Source of the DNA: Lachnospiraceae bacterium
GTDB taxonomy: Bacteria > Bacillota > Clostridia > Lachnospirales > Lachnospiraceae
Reading direction: 5' to 3'
DNA length: 64,000 bases
Assembly: GCA_910574885.1 (NCBI GenBank)
Contig: CAJTDD010000002.1
Coordinates: 1 to 64,000 of the forward strand
Below, piece after piece: positions 53,228-61,808 of this stretch (positions are counted from its first letter, which is position 1; each line of letters begins with the position of its first letter). The notes beneath the pieces were generated by a model that saw only the letters and a list, made by a program, of their open reading frames with translations, searched no databases and was not told the origin of the DNA. The translations under genes were made by a program, and so were the position numbers.

Positions 53228-53776
53228 CTACAATTCTTCCAGAAGGTTCCGAAGCAGCATAATATGATACTCCTCATCCTTGATAATCCTTGCCAGCACA
53301 GCGTCCACACAGTCATCCTGTATCATCTTGATATGCATCTGGTACTGTTCGATTGCATCCTTTTCCGCCGCAATATCCGCCTGGATCATCTTGGCGGCAT
53401 GCTCTGGAATCGTCAGGTACTCAGGCGTCCACATCCGTTTCGCCCCATTCCGGTGCTTTGCCGTATAATTCACATTTCCGCCAAGGAGTACGATTAATTC
53501 TCCCAGCTTCTGCAAATGCATCATTTCCGCCATAGCGATGCTAAGCAAGGTCCGCGCCACAGAACAATTCTCATACGAGAGACGGTTTTCGTTATTAATA
53601 TACTGCATGATTGCAGATAATTCGGATGTCTGCCCGCAATAATCGATGGTCAGCAGGTTAGCGTATGCCGGATTCCTTCCCCATACCTGAATCGACGGAT
53701 AAGGCAAATCTGCCATAGCAGGACGCATTCCGGCGAAATTACAGTTACACGCGATTGTTTTCTTTTTTTCCTCCAT
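53228..53776 (-). CDS. Ferritin-like / rubrerythrin-like protein
   Basis: 182 residues of a four-helix bundle. Di-metal E-x-x-H motifs are visible: AEMMHLQ (about 85-91) and DEEYHIML (about 168-175), with other acidic residues in DYCGQTSELSAI and AAEKDAIEQY. A Cys-containing N-terminus (ACNCNF) precedes the bundle. The fold is that of ferritin-like or manganese-catalase-like oxidative-stress or spore-coat proteins in Clostridia; the exact activity is unclear. Divergent from the DUF4317 gene. Confidence 0.75.
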   Translation of the reverse strand: MEEKKKTIACNCNFAGMRPAMADLPYPSIQVWGRNPAYANLLTIDYCGQTSELSAIMQYINNENRLSYENCSVARTLLSIAMAEMMHLQKLGELIVLLGGNVNYTAKHRNGAKRMWTPEYLTIPEHAAKMIQADIAAEKDAIEQYQMHIKMIQDDCVDAVLARIIKDEEYHIMLLRNLLEEL

Positions 53777-53861
53777 TTTTATTCTTCTCCTACTCTTTTA
53801 TAAAATAATATATAAAAAAATCATAATAATGTGCGCCGTTTTCCATGTCCCGACAGGGTTC

Positions 53862-53890
53862 TTGTAAAACTGCCCCAAATATGCTAAGAT
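53862..53890 (+). promoter_or_regulatory. Promoter of DUF4317 gene
   Basis: TTGTAA (53862-53867), 17-bp spacer, TAAGAT (53885-53890), 33 nt before the ATG. Confidence 0.65.
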
Positions 53891-53923
53891 TGGAGAAGTT
53901 TCTGAAAGGGGAGTGTAAATAAT

Positions 53924-55045
53924 ATGAATAAGAAAGAAGTGCTTGAAATCCGCAAACAATTTACTCCGGAGAACTGTGCCATCACACGTATCTGCGGCTG
54001 TTATGTGGACCATGAAAAAGAAAAGAAAACGGAACTCAAGGAAGCCTTCCTGTCCCTGCCGGAGGAAGAGGCTTTCAAATACTTTGACATTTTCAAACAT
54101 ACCCTGTCCGGCTCCCTGGGGAAGAACCTCATCAATATGGATTTCCCTCTCGATCAGGAGCTTGAGGGGGGCACTCAGGAATTTCTCCTGAAGCTTCGGG
54201 ACAGCAAGCTGCAAGACGACCTCTTGCTTGAGGAATTCTATGACAGGGTGATTGATAATTACATTTACGCGGAAAATTATTACATTATCCTGATTCATGC
54301 CGTATATGACGTTCCGGGCAAATCCTCGGACGGCATGGAGATGTTCGACGCTTCGGATACGGTATATGAGCATATCCTGTGCAGCATTTGTCCTGTAAAT
54401 CTGACGAAGGCAGGGCTTACATATAATGCACAGACCAATCATATTGAAGACCGGATTCGGGACTGGATTGTGGAAGCTCCGGTAAAAGGATTCCTGTTTC
54501 CCGCCTTCCAGGACCGTTCAAGCGACATCCATAGCATCCTGTATTACACCAAGAAACCGGAAGACATCCAGCCGGAGCTGATTGCAAATGTACTCGGCAG
54601 CACGATTCCGCTGACTGCCGGCGACCAGAAGACGACGTTCCAGACCATCATCAGCGATACTCTTGGGGAAGAATGTGATTACGAAGTTATCCGGAATATC
54701 CACGATAACCTGAATGAAATGATTGAAGAGACGAAGGAAGAGCCGGAACCGCTGAAGCTGTCCAAGCCGGATGTGCGCAGGCTCCTTGCCAAAAGCGGCG
54801 TACCTGAGGAGCGGCTTACGTCCTTTGATGAAGAATTCGAGGAGACGGTCGGGGAAAAGAATACGCTGCTTGCATCGAATATCGCAAGCGTCAAGACCTT
54901 CCAGATTGAGACGCCGGATGTAATCGTGAAGGTGAATCCGGAACGGTCCGACCTTGTGGAGACAAGGGAAATCGACGGGAGACGCTGTCTGGTCATCGCG
55001 ATTGACGACCATCTGGAGGTAAATGGAATCGAAATCCACAAATAG
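53924..55045 (+). CDS. DUF4317 family protein
   Basis: 373 residues, cytoplasmic. Typical family start MNKKEVLEIRKQFTPENCAITRICGCYVDHEKEK and central FPAFQDRSSDIHSILYYTKKPEDI. The family is widespread in Lachnospiraceae and has no known function. A nuclease or sensor role has not been shown. AAAGGGGAG precedes the ATG; the gene appears monocistronic, with promoter and terminator on each side. Confidence 0.85.
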   Translation: MNKKEVLEIRKQFTPENCAITRICGCYVDHEKEKKTELKEAFLSLPEEEAFKYFDIFKHTLSGSLGKNLINMDFPLDQELEGGTQEFLLKLRDSKLQDDLLLEEFYDRVIDNYIYAENYYIILIHAVYDVPGKSSDGMEMFDASDTVYEHILCSICPVNLTKAGLTYNAQTNHIEDRIRDWIVEAPVKGFLFPAFQDRSSDIHSILYYTKKPEDIQPELIANVLGSTIPLTAGDQKTTFQTIISDTLGEECDYEVIRNIHDNLNEMIEETKEEPEPLKLSKPDVRRLLAKSGVPEERLTSFDEEFEETVGEKNTLLASNIASVKTFQIETPDVIVKVNPERSDLVETREIDGRRCLVIAIDDHLEVNGIEIHK

Positions 55046-55053
55046 GAACGAAG

Positions 55054-55115
55054 AATTGCGAGCTGCATTTCTCATACTGCCCATAGTATGGAATCTGTAG
55101 TTCGCAATTTTGCTT
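55054..55115. terminator. Bidirectional terminator between DUF4317 and DUF2148 genes
   Basis: AATTGCGA (55054-55061) and TTCGCAATT (55101-55109) close a long imperfect hairpin with inner pairs CATACT/AGTATG; TTTTGCTTTCTT follows on the plus strand. Confidence 0.7.
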
Positions 55116-55137
55116 TCTTCCCTTATGTGCGCATCTT

Positions 55138-55668
55138 TCAACGGTCAAAGAAAGGGGATTTCCCGGAGACGCTCAGCGGGATTCCCACCATCTGGCATAC
55201 CCTGTCCCCTAACAGTTTCATTTCCATAGCAGCCCGTCCGATGGAGAACATCACACGGTTATCCACCCGTGCATCCGTTGCCACACTGACTGCCGAACCG
55301 ATGGCGATTCCCAGATCCATTGACGTGTATGCGCAATTTCCGCCTGCTTCCAGACATGTCTTGCAGTTCTTAAACCCGCAGAACTGACATCCTTCATTCA
55401 ATCCATGAACTGCATTTTCCTGGCCAATCAGGACTACCGCCTGCGCTTTGCGGAGATTGTCTGCGTCTCTATGGAAGAATTGGTAGCCAAATACGTCCGC
55501 AAGCCTATCCATCTCGTCTGCAAGTTTCTTTTTTTCCTCGTCAGTCAGGATTGCCGTATGTACGAAATCCATTCCCTTCGCCTTAGGTGCCGTCCTTGCC
55601 GCCTGACACATTGACTTTGCTGTCTGGATTACCGCCTCTGCTTCTGCCTGCTTTTCCTGAATAAACAT
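55138..55668 (-). CDS. DUF2148 ferredoxin-domain protein
   Basis: 176 residues. A conserved Cys-rich stretch, CQFCGFKNCKTC with a further Cys in GGNCAY (about 101-119), is the iron-sulphur-like motif of the DUF2148 family; flanks are GQENAVHGLN and MDLGIAIGSAVSVA. The function is unknown; a redox role is inferred from the cysteines. The ATG at 55668 has AGGAGGG upstream; an in-frame ATG 48 nt earlier has none. Confidence 0.85.
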   Translation of the reverse strand: MFIQEKQAEAEAVIQTAKSMCQAARTAPKAKGMDFVHTAILTDEEKKKLADEMDRLADVFGYQFFHRDADNLRKAQAVVLIGQENAVHGLNEGCQFCGFKNCKTCLEAGGNCAYTSMDLGIAIGSAVSVATDARVDNRVMFSIGRAAMEMKLLGDRVCQMVGIPLSVSGKSPFFDR

Positions 55669-55801
55669 TATGACCCTCCTTCTGAAAATATGTACGTATT
55701 TACTGTGCATATACACACTATCATATCTTTCTCATATTATCAACTTGATATCTTATCTTATGAATTTTATAAAATTTTTAGAATATTTTTTCAAAAAGTA
55801 T

Positions 55802-55830
55802 TTGCCAAATGAGGGTTTCTGTGATAGAAT
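55802..55830 (+). promoter_or_regulatory. Promoter of tRNA-Leu
   Basis: TTGCCA (55802-55807), 17-bp spacer, TAGAAT (55825-55830), 11 nt before the tRNA. Confidence 0.75.
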
Positions 55831-55841
55831 AATTTTTGTTA

Positions 55842-55924
55842 GCGGAGATGGCGGAATGGCAGACGCGCTAGATTCAGGTTCTAGTGGGAGCAATCCTGTG
55901 AGGGTTCAAGTCCCTTTCTCCGCA
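55842..55924 (+). tRNA. tRNA-Leu (anticodon CAG)
   Basis: 83-nt class II tRNA. The acceptor stem GCGGAGA pairs with TCTCCGC, with A as discriminator. The anticodon stem CTAGA/TCTAG encloses the loop TTCAGGT with anticodon CAG. There is a long variable arm and the T-arm GAGGGTTCAAGTCCCTT. CCA is not encoded. Decayed genes downstream (Uma2 remnant at 56076) hint that the tRNA locus has been an insertion site. Confidence 0.95.
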
Positions 55925-56075
55925 TCCTTTATAAGTATAAGAATCCTTGGTTTTCAAGGGTTCTTTTATTTTTTCCTTTGTTAAATATACTAATCCCTTT
56001 CATACAAAACGCATTTTCCAGTTGTTCTTCAACTTGTTCATTTGAGCGTCTATCATAATAAAACCAGTCCACAAC

Positions 56076-56196
56076 TTAGAACTGGTCTATTATCGTCTCC
56101 TTTTCAAACTGATATACCATCACTAACTTTTTTGCTGGATCAACAATCCAATATTCCCTAACTCCTGCTGTTCGCTATTTAAATAGTTTACCACCA
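56076..56196 (-). pseudogene. Uma2 family (DUF820) endonuclease fragment
   Basis: The minus strand translates to KLFK, stop, then RTAGVREYWIVDPAKKLVMVYQFEKETI, and ends at 56076. This is the RTAGVREYWIVDP core of Uma2 nucleases. The usual KY before RTAG has become a TAG stop, and everything upstream and downstream is missing. It is a short relic. Confidence 0.7.
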
Positions 56197-56208
56197 CAGG
56201 TAAAGAAA

Positions 56209-56251
56209 AAGGTGCGAAGTCTATAATAATTCAATAAAGACTTTACACCTT
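56209..56251 (-). terminator. Terminator of small ORF 56260-56445
   Basis: AAGGTGCGAAGTCT (56209-56222) pairs with AGACTTTACACCTT (56238-56251), two mismatches; on the minus strand TTTTTCTTT follows. Confidence 0.75.
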
Positions 56252-56259
56252 GATTACTA

Positions 56260-56445
56260 CTACTCTTTAATTACATCAAGCTCTGCCAGATTAATACCGA
56301 AAGCTGTTAAGATAACTTTTAACTCAATATAACGTCCCCGCATTTCCTTATAAGCGGCCGAATCCTTATTATCAGTTAAAATCATATATTTCTGTACCCT
56401 TGCAAACTCTTCAACCGATACTTTCATCATTTCTTTGTCTGACAT
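56260..56445 (-). CDS. Small hypothetical protein (61 aa)
   Basis: 61 residues, charged and helical, ending YIELKVILTAFGINLAELDVIKE. Similar short proteins with this ELKVILT ending are frequent in Lachnospiraceae, often in accessory regions, but I know of no function. AGGTG lies 9-10 nt before the ATG, and a good terminator follows, so it is likely expressed. It lies in a region of decayed genes after the tRNA. Confidence 0.6.
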   Translation of the reverse strand: MSDKEMMKVSVEEFARVQKYMILTDNKDSAAYKEMRGRYIELKVILTAFGINLAELDVIKE

Positions 56446-56658
56446 CTTTTTTCACCTACTTTCTATAAGTGCCGTTTACTTTGATACTTTTATTATATCA
56501 ATCGGTGATTGTGGTGTTAAGCCTTTATTGAATTGTAGCAAGGACTTTGCAGAAGATGAACTGCTGAGGGAAATGTTACAGAAGGTCATTTATCTCTCTG
56601 ACATCACCATCGAAATCATCTCTCATGATACAACTTATTTATTGAAAAGCCGACTCCT

Positions 56659-57666
56659 CTATGGATTACAACGCTTACAAGGTGCATATCCCTGATTTAC
56701 TAAATCCTCCCGATTCCCTATATATTCTTTCCTATTTGCATCTTTCATTTTTTCAGCATCTCCACATGCAGGGTAATGAAATTTCATTGTATTTGTATTG
56801 AGAATATATGTTTCCTCCGTACTCTCTATGCCCGTTTCGTTTCCTGTATTATCCTGGGCCTGTCCAGCAGGCAAAACATTCTCCGTTCCTTTACTACCCT
56901 GGCTGCTTTCACCAGTCCGATAGTCAATCGTAATATCCGGTTGGACATTGAAGCAAAACACATTAAAAAGAATCCCTTCTCCGCCATCTTCCACAGACAT
57001 TGCTTCCATCTGCACACCGGATGCCACCAGATTATCCCCTTCAAAAATCGGGCTTACCCTGTACAAGACATGGTTATTCGTTTCTTTGACGTAATCTGCC
57101 ACCATATTCTCAAAAGGAAGCATTCCATCTACGTTCATATACCTGGTTCCTGTAATCAGATTCTTTTCATTGGCATTTTCCGCCGTAAGCTGATACCCGA
57201 TTAAATGACATCGGTTATATAGATGATTCCCATCTACATTATCATATTCTACAGTATGCCAGCCTGTCGGCTTCACCTGCCCTATGCTTCCCCGTTTTTC
57301 GGTTGGCATAAGATCTGTCCCCACATTGGCATATGCCACGCCGCATCTCCCAAGACTGTCTAACTCACTATAGGTCTCAAAAGAATCCGTAACCATATCT
57401 GAATCCTTAAAATCCGGTACATTTCCATTAATTACTACATACGCGGCATCTCCTGTGTAATCCGGAATATCCGCCAAACTTATCGCCGGTTCCTGCGGAG
57501 TTGTTTCCGATTCTTTTACATCCTGATGTGCTGCAGATGCTTCCTGCATATCCGATGACTTTGCAGGTTCTTCCGTCTGAGAACCTCCCACATCCCCTCC
57601 GCATCCCGACAACATCATACTTAGAATGAGAAGAAACGGCGCTAAAATTCTATTGAATTTCTTCAT
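56659..57666 (-). CDS. DNA/RNA non-specific endonuclease lipoprotein
   Basis: 335 residues. Lipoprotein signal peptide with LSGC (Cys about 22), an acidic Ser/Glu/Gln linker, then the NucA/EndA-type nuclease domain (YVVINGNVPDF, GWHTVEYDNVDGNHLYNRCHLIGYQL, NLITGTRYMNVDGMLPFENMV). The His of RCHLIGY is the expected general base, and an Asn-rich helix follows. After a linker, the C-terminal 45 residues (FHYPACGDAEKM to YAPCKRCNP) form a Cys-based metal-binding motif seen in other secreted nucleases. Extracellular or envelope nuclease. It overlaps the next upstream gene by 4 nt. Confidence 0.85.
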   Translation of the reverse strand: MKKFNRILAPFLLILSMMLSGCGGDVGGSQTEEPAKSSDMQEASAAHQDVKESETTPQEPAISLADIPDYTGDAAYVVINGNVPDFKDSDMVTDSFETYSELDSLGRCGVAYANVGTDLMPTEKRGSIGQVKPTGWHTVEYDNVDGNHLYNRCHLIGYQLTAENANEKNLITGTRYMNVDGMLPFENMVADYVKETNNHVLYRVSPIFEGDNLVASGVQMEAMSVEDGGEGILFNVFCFNVQPDITIDYRTGESSQGSKGTENVLPAGQAQDNTGNETGIESTEETYILNTNTMKFHYPACGDAEKMKDANRKEYIGNREDLVNQGYAPCKRCNP

Positions 57667-58076
57667 CTAACGTATACCTCCATTGTAATTTTTTCGTGTG
57701 AGTATCCTGCAAATTCTTCAGACGAAGTAAGACTCCATCCCTGCTTTAAATTGAGGTCAAAATAAAAATCCGACGGATATCTTCTGTTCCATTTAAACAA
57801 AATAATCTTTTCAACCTTATTTTCACACGTAGAAACCGAATGATTCTCAAGAAAACAATAATCTCCTGACGGCGCTTTTTCAAGAAAATCTTCATCTGTT
57901 TTTATTTTCGGTTTATCAGGTATCTCTCCAAACAGTTTCCTTGAATACGAATCCATCCAGAGACATCTGTCGGCCGCCAATTCAAGAATCCGCTCCCTTA
58001 TTACTCGATCCTGGCTTTGCCTTCTGTTGTTGAACATCATTCCATAATTATCGTCTACCGCTGCAATTAATATCAT
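57663..58076 (-). CDS. DHFR-like small protein of unknown function
   Basis: 137 residues. It starts MILIAAVDDNYGMMFNNRRQSQD, like the first strand of dihydrofolate reductase, and ends GYSHEKITMEVYVR, like its last strand, but it lacks the folate-site residues and is shorter than true DHFR (about 160). Related genes in Lachnospiraceae are annotated variously, sometimes as ribonuclease Z. Cytoplasmic, with GAGGAG before the ATG. It precedes and overlaps the secreted nuclease by 4 nt, so they are co-translated; any functional link, for example inhibition of the nuclease, is speculative. Confidence 0.6.
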   Translation of the reverse strand: MILIAAVDDNYGMMFNNRRQSQDRVIRERILELAADRCLWMDSYSRKLFGEIPDKPKIKTDEDFLEKAPSGDYCFLENHSVSTCENKVEKIILFKWNRRYPSDFYFDLNLKQGWSLTSSEEFAGYSHEKITMEVYVR

Positions 58077-58142
58077 AATCTATCTCCTCTCTCGTCTTGC
58101 ACACATTCATCTATTTGCCATAAGAAATATATTATAAATGAA

Positions 58143-58889
58143 TCAGGGAAGCCGTGAAAATGATAACGGAAGCTCTAGCCCCTGAGATTCCAACAGTATC
58201 CGGTCGGTCAGAATTTCTTTTGCATCCCCTTCCTTTACAATACATCCATTGGACAACAGCAAAACCCGCTCACAGGTATCATATACAAAATCAAGGTCAT
58301 GGCTTGCGATAATCTTCGCTCCCGGCAGCCCCTTTAATACCTGTATCAGATTCCGGCGGTTCTTAGGGTCTAATGCCACAGACGGTTCATCCAACAGCAT
58401 GAGCTTCGCCTCCATAGCAAGAACGGTGGCAATTGACGCCAGTTTCTTCTCACCTCCGGACAAACGGTAAATCTGACGGTCCTTTTTCCCTTCCATCCCC
58501 ACCTGCCCAAGCGCCCGCATCGTCAACCGTTCCACCGTCTCCTCTCTCTTCCCGTAATTGCGGGGAGCGAACGCAACATCCTCATAAACGGTTGACATAA
58601 AAAGCTGGCTGTCAGAATCTTGAAAGACATAACCAATCTCCGCGCGGATCTGTGCCAAGTTCTCCTTTTTCATCTCAAGCCCGGCAATCCGGATTCTGCC
58701 CTCCTGCATATCTAACAGACCCGAAAGAAGTTTGAGCATCGTAGATTTTCCGACTCCATTTGCCCCAATCAGCCCTACGCTCTCTCCCTCATCAATACAA
58801 AAATTAATATCTTTTAAAACCTTATCTCCCAACCTTTGATGAAAACTCGCATATCCGAAAGAAAGATTCTCTATTTCTAATATATTCAT
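58143..58889 (-). CDS. cbiO: Energy-coupling factor ATPase CbiO (Ni/Co)
   Basis: About 248 residues, ABC ATPase. Walker A GANGVGKST (about 40), signature LSGGEKK (about 140), Walker B LMLLDEPSVALD (about 158). As the last gene after cbiQ and cbiM it powers the metal transporter. ATG 58889 is at 8 nt from GGGAGG; the ATG three codons upstream is too close to the site. The gap to cbiQ is 18 nt. Confidence 0.92.
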   Translation of the reverse strand: MNILEIENLSFGYASFHQRLGDKVLKDINFCIDEGESVGLIGANGVGKSTMLKLLSGLLDMQEGRIRIAGLEMKKENLAQIRAEIGYVFQDSDSQLFMSTVYEDVAFAPRNYGKREETVERLTMRALGQVGMEGKKDRQIYRLSGGEKKLASIATVLAMEAKLMLLDEPSVALDPKNRRNLIQVLKGLPGAKIIASHDLDFVYDTCERVLLLSNGCIVKEGDAKEILTDRILLESQGLELPLSFSRLP

Positions 58890-58907
58890 TTTCTGCATCC
58901 TCCCCAG

Positions 58908-59675
58908 TTAAATAAACCGGATTACCGTAAGTACTACACTCCACCCAAGTCCATACAGATAATCTCCCATCTGCGCCGCCTTTTTGCACCTCAGATGAAA
59001 CTCTCCACAGTATCCCCGAAGCCGCATACTGTCATAGACTATCTGCGCCCGGTCCATACTGCGCAGAAGAAGCTGCCCGACCATCGTCCCCCAGACCTTA
59101 TAGTGCAGTCCTTTCTGCCCCGGCGAACGGAGCATATAGGCGTCCGTCATCCGCTCCGTCTCCTTGAGAAGAACAATGATATACCGATATACCAGCATAA
59201 GGACTGTCACAATTGTTTTCGGCACACAAAGCTTCCTCAGGGCATAGCACAGATCATCCATAGAAGTTGTTACCATCAGCAGGTATGAGGCAGAAACCGC
59301 GCAGGCTCCCTTTATCATAAGCGTCACAGCCGAAACCATTCCGCCTGTGACGCCCAGGCTCCCCAGCTTGAACATAATTTCCCTGTCAAAAAACGGATTC
59401 GCAATCCCCACCATACACACTACGACCAGCACCAGCTTCATCCTTTTCAACAGAAGCTTTATGGAAATATCGCCAAGCACGAAACATACGACCAGATAAC
59501 TCCCCATTTTCAAAAGCCCAGGCAAATCATATTTTCCCCAGGAAACCGTAAGCAAAATGAACAGAACCGTAACAAGAAGCTTAGAAACCGGATGGATTTC
59601 CTGCAGCCATCCGGTTTTTCCCGCCTCCATATCCATCTTATATAAATCAGAAATTGCCTCTCTAATTCGATTCAT
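58908..59675 (-). CDS. cbiQ: Ni/Co ECF transporter transmembrane protein CbiQ
   Basis: 255 residues with about five membrane helices in the CbiQ pattern (HPVSKLLVTVLFILLTVSWG, LLRSMDRAQIVYDSMRLRGY, the latter being the coupling helix region). It links CbiM to the ATPase. It overlaps the cbiM 3' end by 14 nt. Confidence 0.92.
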   Translation of the reverse strand: MNRIREAISDLYKMDMEAGKTGWLQEIHPVSKLLVTVLFILLTVSWGKYDLPGLLKMGSYLVVCFVLGDISIKLLLKRMKLVLVVVCMVGIANPFFDREIMFKLGSLGVTGGMVSAVTLMIKGACAVSASYLLMVTTSMDDLCYALRKLCVPKTIVTVLMLVYRYIIVLLKETERMTDAYMLRSPGQKGLHYKVWGTMVGQLLLRSMDRAQIVYDSMRLRGYCGEFHLRCKKAAQMGDYLYGLGWSVVLTVIRFI

Positions 59676-60687
59676 TTACTGCATTCCTTTTCTTTAATTC
59701 GGCTTGTTTCGCCCGTTTGATTGCCAGGCATACAGAAAGGCACACGGCCAGCACTGCCACGCCCCCGACAATTCCGGAAAATGACGTCCCGGCTGCGCTC
59801 TCTGACGCCTGGAACCCATAATCCGGCAGAAGCGCAGTTAGTCCCTGCACCTTCTCTGCCAGTTCATAGAGCCTGCCGTCTGCCAACAGTTCCGTCGTTC
59901 CCGCAACCTTCTCCATCGACCATTCCAGCCCGTCTGGGCTTGCGGATGCAAAAAGAGAGACGACTCCTCCAATTACCAAAGCCAGCACTGCCAGCACAAT
60001 CGCCGTTCTTTTCCTGCTCATACGGCCTTTCGCACCCATTTCACGCCGATAACCATACAGGATTTCCGGACGTGCCTCGTAGACAAACACTAACACCGCC
60101 GCCGTGATAAGTCCTTCTACCAGCCCGATTGCCAGATGTATCGGCTGCATCATCCCTAAAAACACAGGAAAGGGCAGTTCTGTGATTCCAGAAATCAATG
60201 TTTCTATCGTAACAGAAAATGCACCTAACTGCAAGCTGAGTACACACCCGAGTACGGATGCCGCCGCAATCCTTCCTTTCGTCATCCTCTTGCCTGTCAT
60301 AACGCGCCATATTATCGCGCCTCCGACAAAACATCCGTAAAATGCCATATTCCATACATTACATCCCAATGCAAGTAAACCGCCGTCTGCAAACAACAGG
60401 CATTGGATTGCCAGGATTGCAATCATTGTCAAAAAACCGGCGTAGGGTCCCATAACCGCACTTAACAACATTCCTCCGCACAAATGCCCGGATGAGCCTG
60501 TTCCTGGAATTGTGAAATTAATCATCTGTCCTGCAAACACGAAAGCTCCCATGACTCCCATCATCGGCACTTTCTGCTCCAAATCATCCGGTCTTATTTT
60601 TTTTACCGCGTACGCCGCTGCCGCTGCTGACATTGCATACATGGTTCCTGCTACTGCTGGTGATACCAGCGCGTCCGCCATATGCAT
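59662..60687 (-). CDS. cbiM: CbiM/NikM metal-binding component with fused PDGLE (CbiN-like) domain
   Basis: 341 residues. The N-terminal Met-His of MHMADALVSPAVAG is the metal-coordinating start of the NikM/CbiM family, and a His in GSSGHLCGG (about 67) is the next ligand. Seven membrane helices follow. The C-terminal 120 residues form the small NikN/CbiN-like PDGLE domain (SPDGLEW, about 248-254) fused to the same chain. This arrangement is typical of nickel transporters. GGAGG lies 11 nt before the first ATG; the MHMAD start fits the metal site and supports that choice. Confidence 0.93.
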   Translation of the reverse strand: MHMADALVSPAVAGTMYAMSAAAAAYAVKKIRPDDLEQKVPMMGVMGAFVFAGQMINFTIPGTGSSGHLCGGMLLSAVMGPYAGFLTMIAILAIQCLLFADGGLLALGCNVWNMAFYGCFVGGAIIWRVMTGKRMTKGRIAAASVLGCVLSLQLGAFSVTIETLISGITELPFPVFLGMMQPIHLAIGLVEGLITAAVLVFVYEARPEILYGYRREMGAKGRMSRKRTAIVLAVLALVIGGVVSLFASASPDGLEWSMEKVAGTTELLADGRLYELAEKVQGLTALLPDYGFQASESAAGTSFSGIVGGVAVLAVCLSVCLAIKRAKQAELKKRNAVNESN

Positions 60688-60752
60688 ATCTTTTTTCCTC
60701 CCTATTTCAGACTATAATAAATCTGGATATATTGCTTCACCAAAATCTCCTC

Positions 60753-61505
60753 TTACACATTTGCGTGTACACCAAGCCTGTTAATCTGCGCCGCCATGTA
60801 TCCGGCTCCATATCCATTATCAATATTGACCACTGCGATACCATTTGCGCAGGAATTAATCATAGTCAGAAGTGCCGACAGCCCATTCAGGCTGGCTCCG
60901 TACCCTATGGAGGTCGGGACTGCGATTACCGGCTTATCCACCAATCCTCCAATCACGCTGGCAAGCGCTCCCTCCATTCCTGCCACTGCCACAACACACA
61001 TAGCGCTCTGGATGGTTTCCACCTTTGAAAGCAGCCTGTGGATGCCGCTGACTCCCACGTCATAGATACGCTCCACATGGTTTCCGAAGAATTCCGCCGT
61101 CTGTGCCGCTTCCTCTGCTACCGGTATGTCCGCTGTACCCGCCGTGCATACCGCAATCTTTCCTACTCTTGCCTTATCTTTCTTCTCAATCTTCAAGATT
61201 CTTGACAGAGGGTCATACTCCGCGTCCTTCCATTTCTTTTGTATCAATGCCGCCTGTTCTTTGGATGCCCTTGTTCCAAGCACTTCTCCTTCCGCCGCAT
61301 AGATTCTCTCATAGATCTGAACCAGATGTTCATCTGCTTTGCCACTGCAAAATACCACCTCTGCATAGCCAGAACGGATTTTTCTGTGGGTATCCAATTT
61401 TGCATAGCCTAATTCCTCTAATGGCTGTCTGCGGAAATAGGCCTCCGCATCATTTACTGAGATTTCGCCGGTTCTTACCTGCTCCAATACTTCTTTTACT
61501 TCCAT
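60753..61505 (-). CDS. larB: Nickel-pincer cofactor biosynthesis protein LarB
   Basis: 250 residues. N-terminal helical part then a PurE/AIR-carboxylase-like domain with CTAGTADIPVAEEAA (about 118-132) and PVIAVPTSIGYGASLNG (about 192-208). LarB carboxylates nicotinic acid adenine dinucleotide and releases AMP in nickel-pincer nucleotide synthesis. Neither larC nor larE is in the window. Its place before cbiM suggests nickel supply. ATG 61505 follows AGGAGGGAG; the upstream in-frame start at 61574 lacks a site. A hairpin leader precedes it (61657-61772). Confidence 0.9.
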   Translation of the reverse strand: MEVKEVLEQVRTGEISVNDAEAYFRRQPLEELGYAKLDTHRKIRSGYAEVVFCSGKADEHLVQIYERIYAAEGEVLGTRASKEQAALIQKKWKDAEYDPLSRILKIEKKDKARVGKIAVCTAGTADIPVAEEAAQTAEFFGNHVERIYDVGVSGIHRLLSKVETIQSAMCVVAVAGMEGALASVIGGLVDKPVIAVPTSIGYGASLNGLSALLTMINSCANGIAVVNIDNGYGAGYMAAQINRLGVHANV

Positions 61506-61656
61506 TCTTCTCCCTCCTAAAATGCCTTTTCTTCCACAGAAAATATATCCCAAAACCGAGTAGGGAAGAGCCATCTTCCTCTACACGCTGCGCGGCCCGT
61601 GCTCCGCCTCAGGGACATATTTCCTCTGCACGGGTCTGCACAATAAAAAAGACACA

Positions 61657-61772
61657 CAAATTCCCTTCTGGGAATTCGTATGCCTTCTGACATACTCTAT
61701 TTTCATGTAATGATTGAATTGCATCGCGATATCTTCAACACTTCTGTGTTCTTTGGAAGACTTCTGCCTTCC
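61657..61772 (-). promoter_or_regulatory. Four-hairpin leader with shared CAGAAG loops before larB
   Basis: On the minus strand four hairpins occur in order: GGAAGGC/GTCTTCC (61772-61755), AACAC/GTGTT (61750-61737), GTATGTC/GGCATAC (61695-61678), and CGAATTCCC/GGGAATTTG (61678-61657). Each has the same closing C-G and AGAA loop, so CAGAAG recurs four times while the stems differ. The last stem is followed by TTTTTTATTG and forms an intrinsic terminator about 145 nt before larB. It could be an attenuator bound by an RNA-binding protein. It does not match cobalamin, NiCo or ANTAR motifs I know. Confidence 0.55.
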
Positions 61773-61808
61773 GATTCACCTGCTTGCCAATTTCTTACAT
61801 CAAAAATA

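Noticed and set aside
56435-56695. 86-codon plus ORF
   Set aside because: Overlaps the start of the 61-residue minus gene and the end of the nuclease gene; no ribosome binding site or family match.
61657-61772. ANTAR-type dual-hairpin antiterminator target
   Set aside because: ANTAR targets need hexaloops with A at position 1 and G at position 4; these loops are AGAA closed by C-G, and there are four hairpins.
61505-61808. Cobalamin or NiCo riboswitch before larB
   Set aside because: Searched by eye for the B12-box and the NiCo consensus and found neither; the repeated loops are AGAA tetraloops rather than those motifs.
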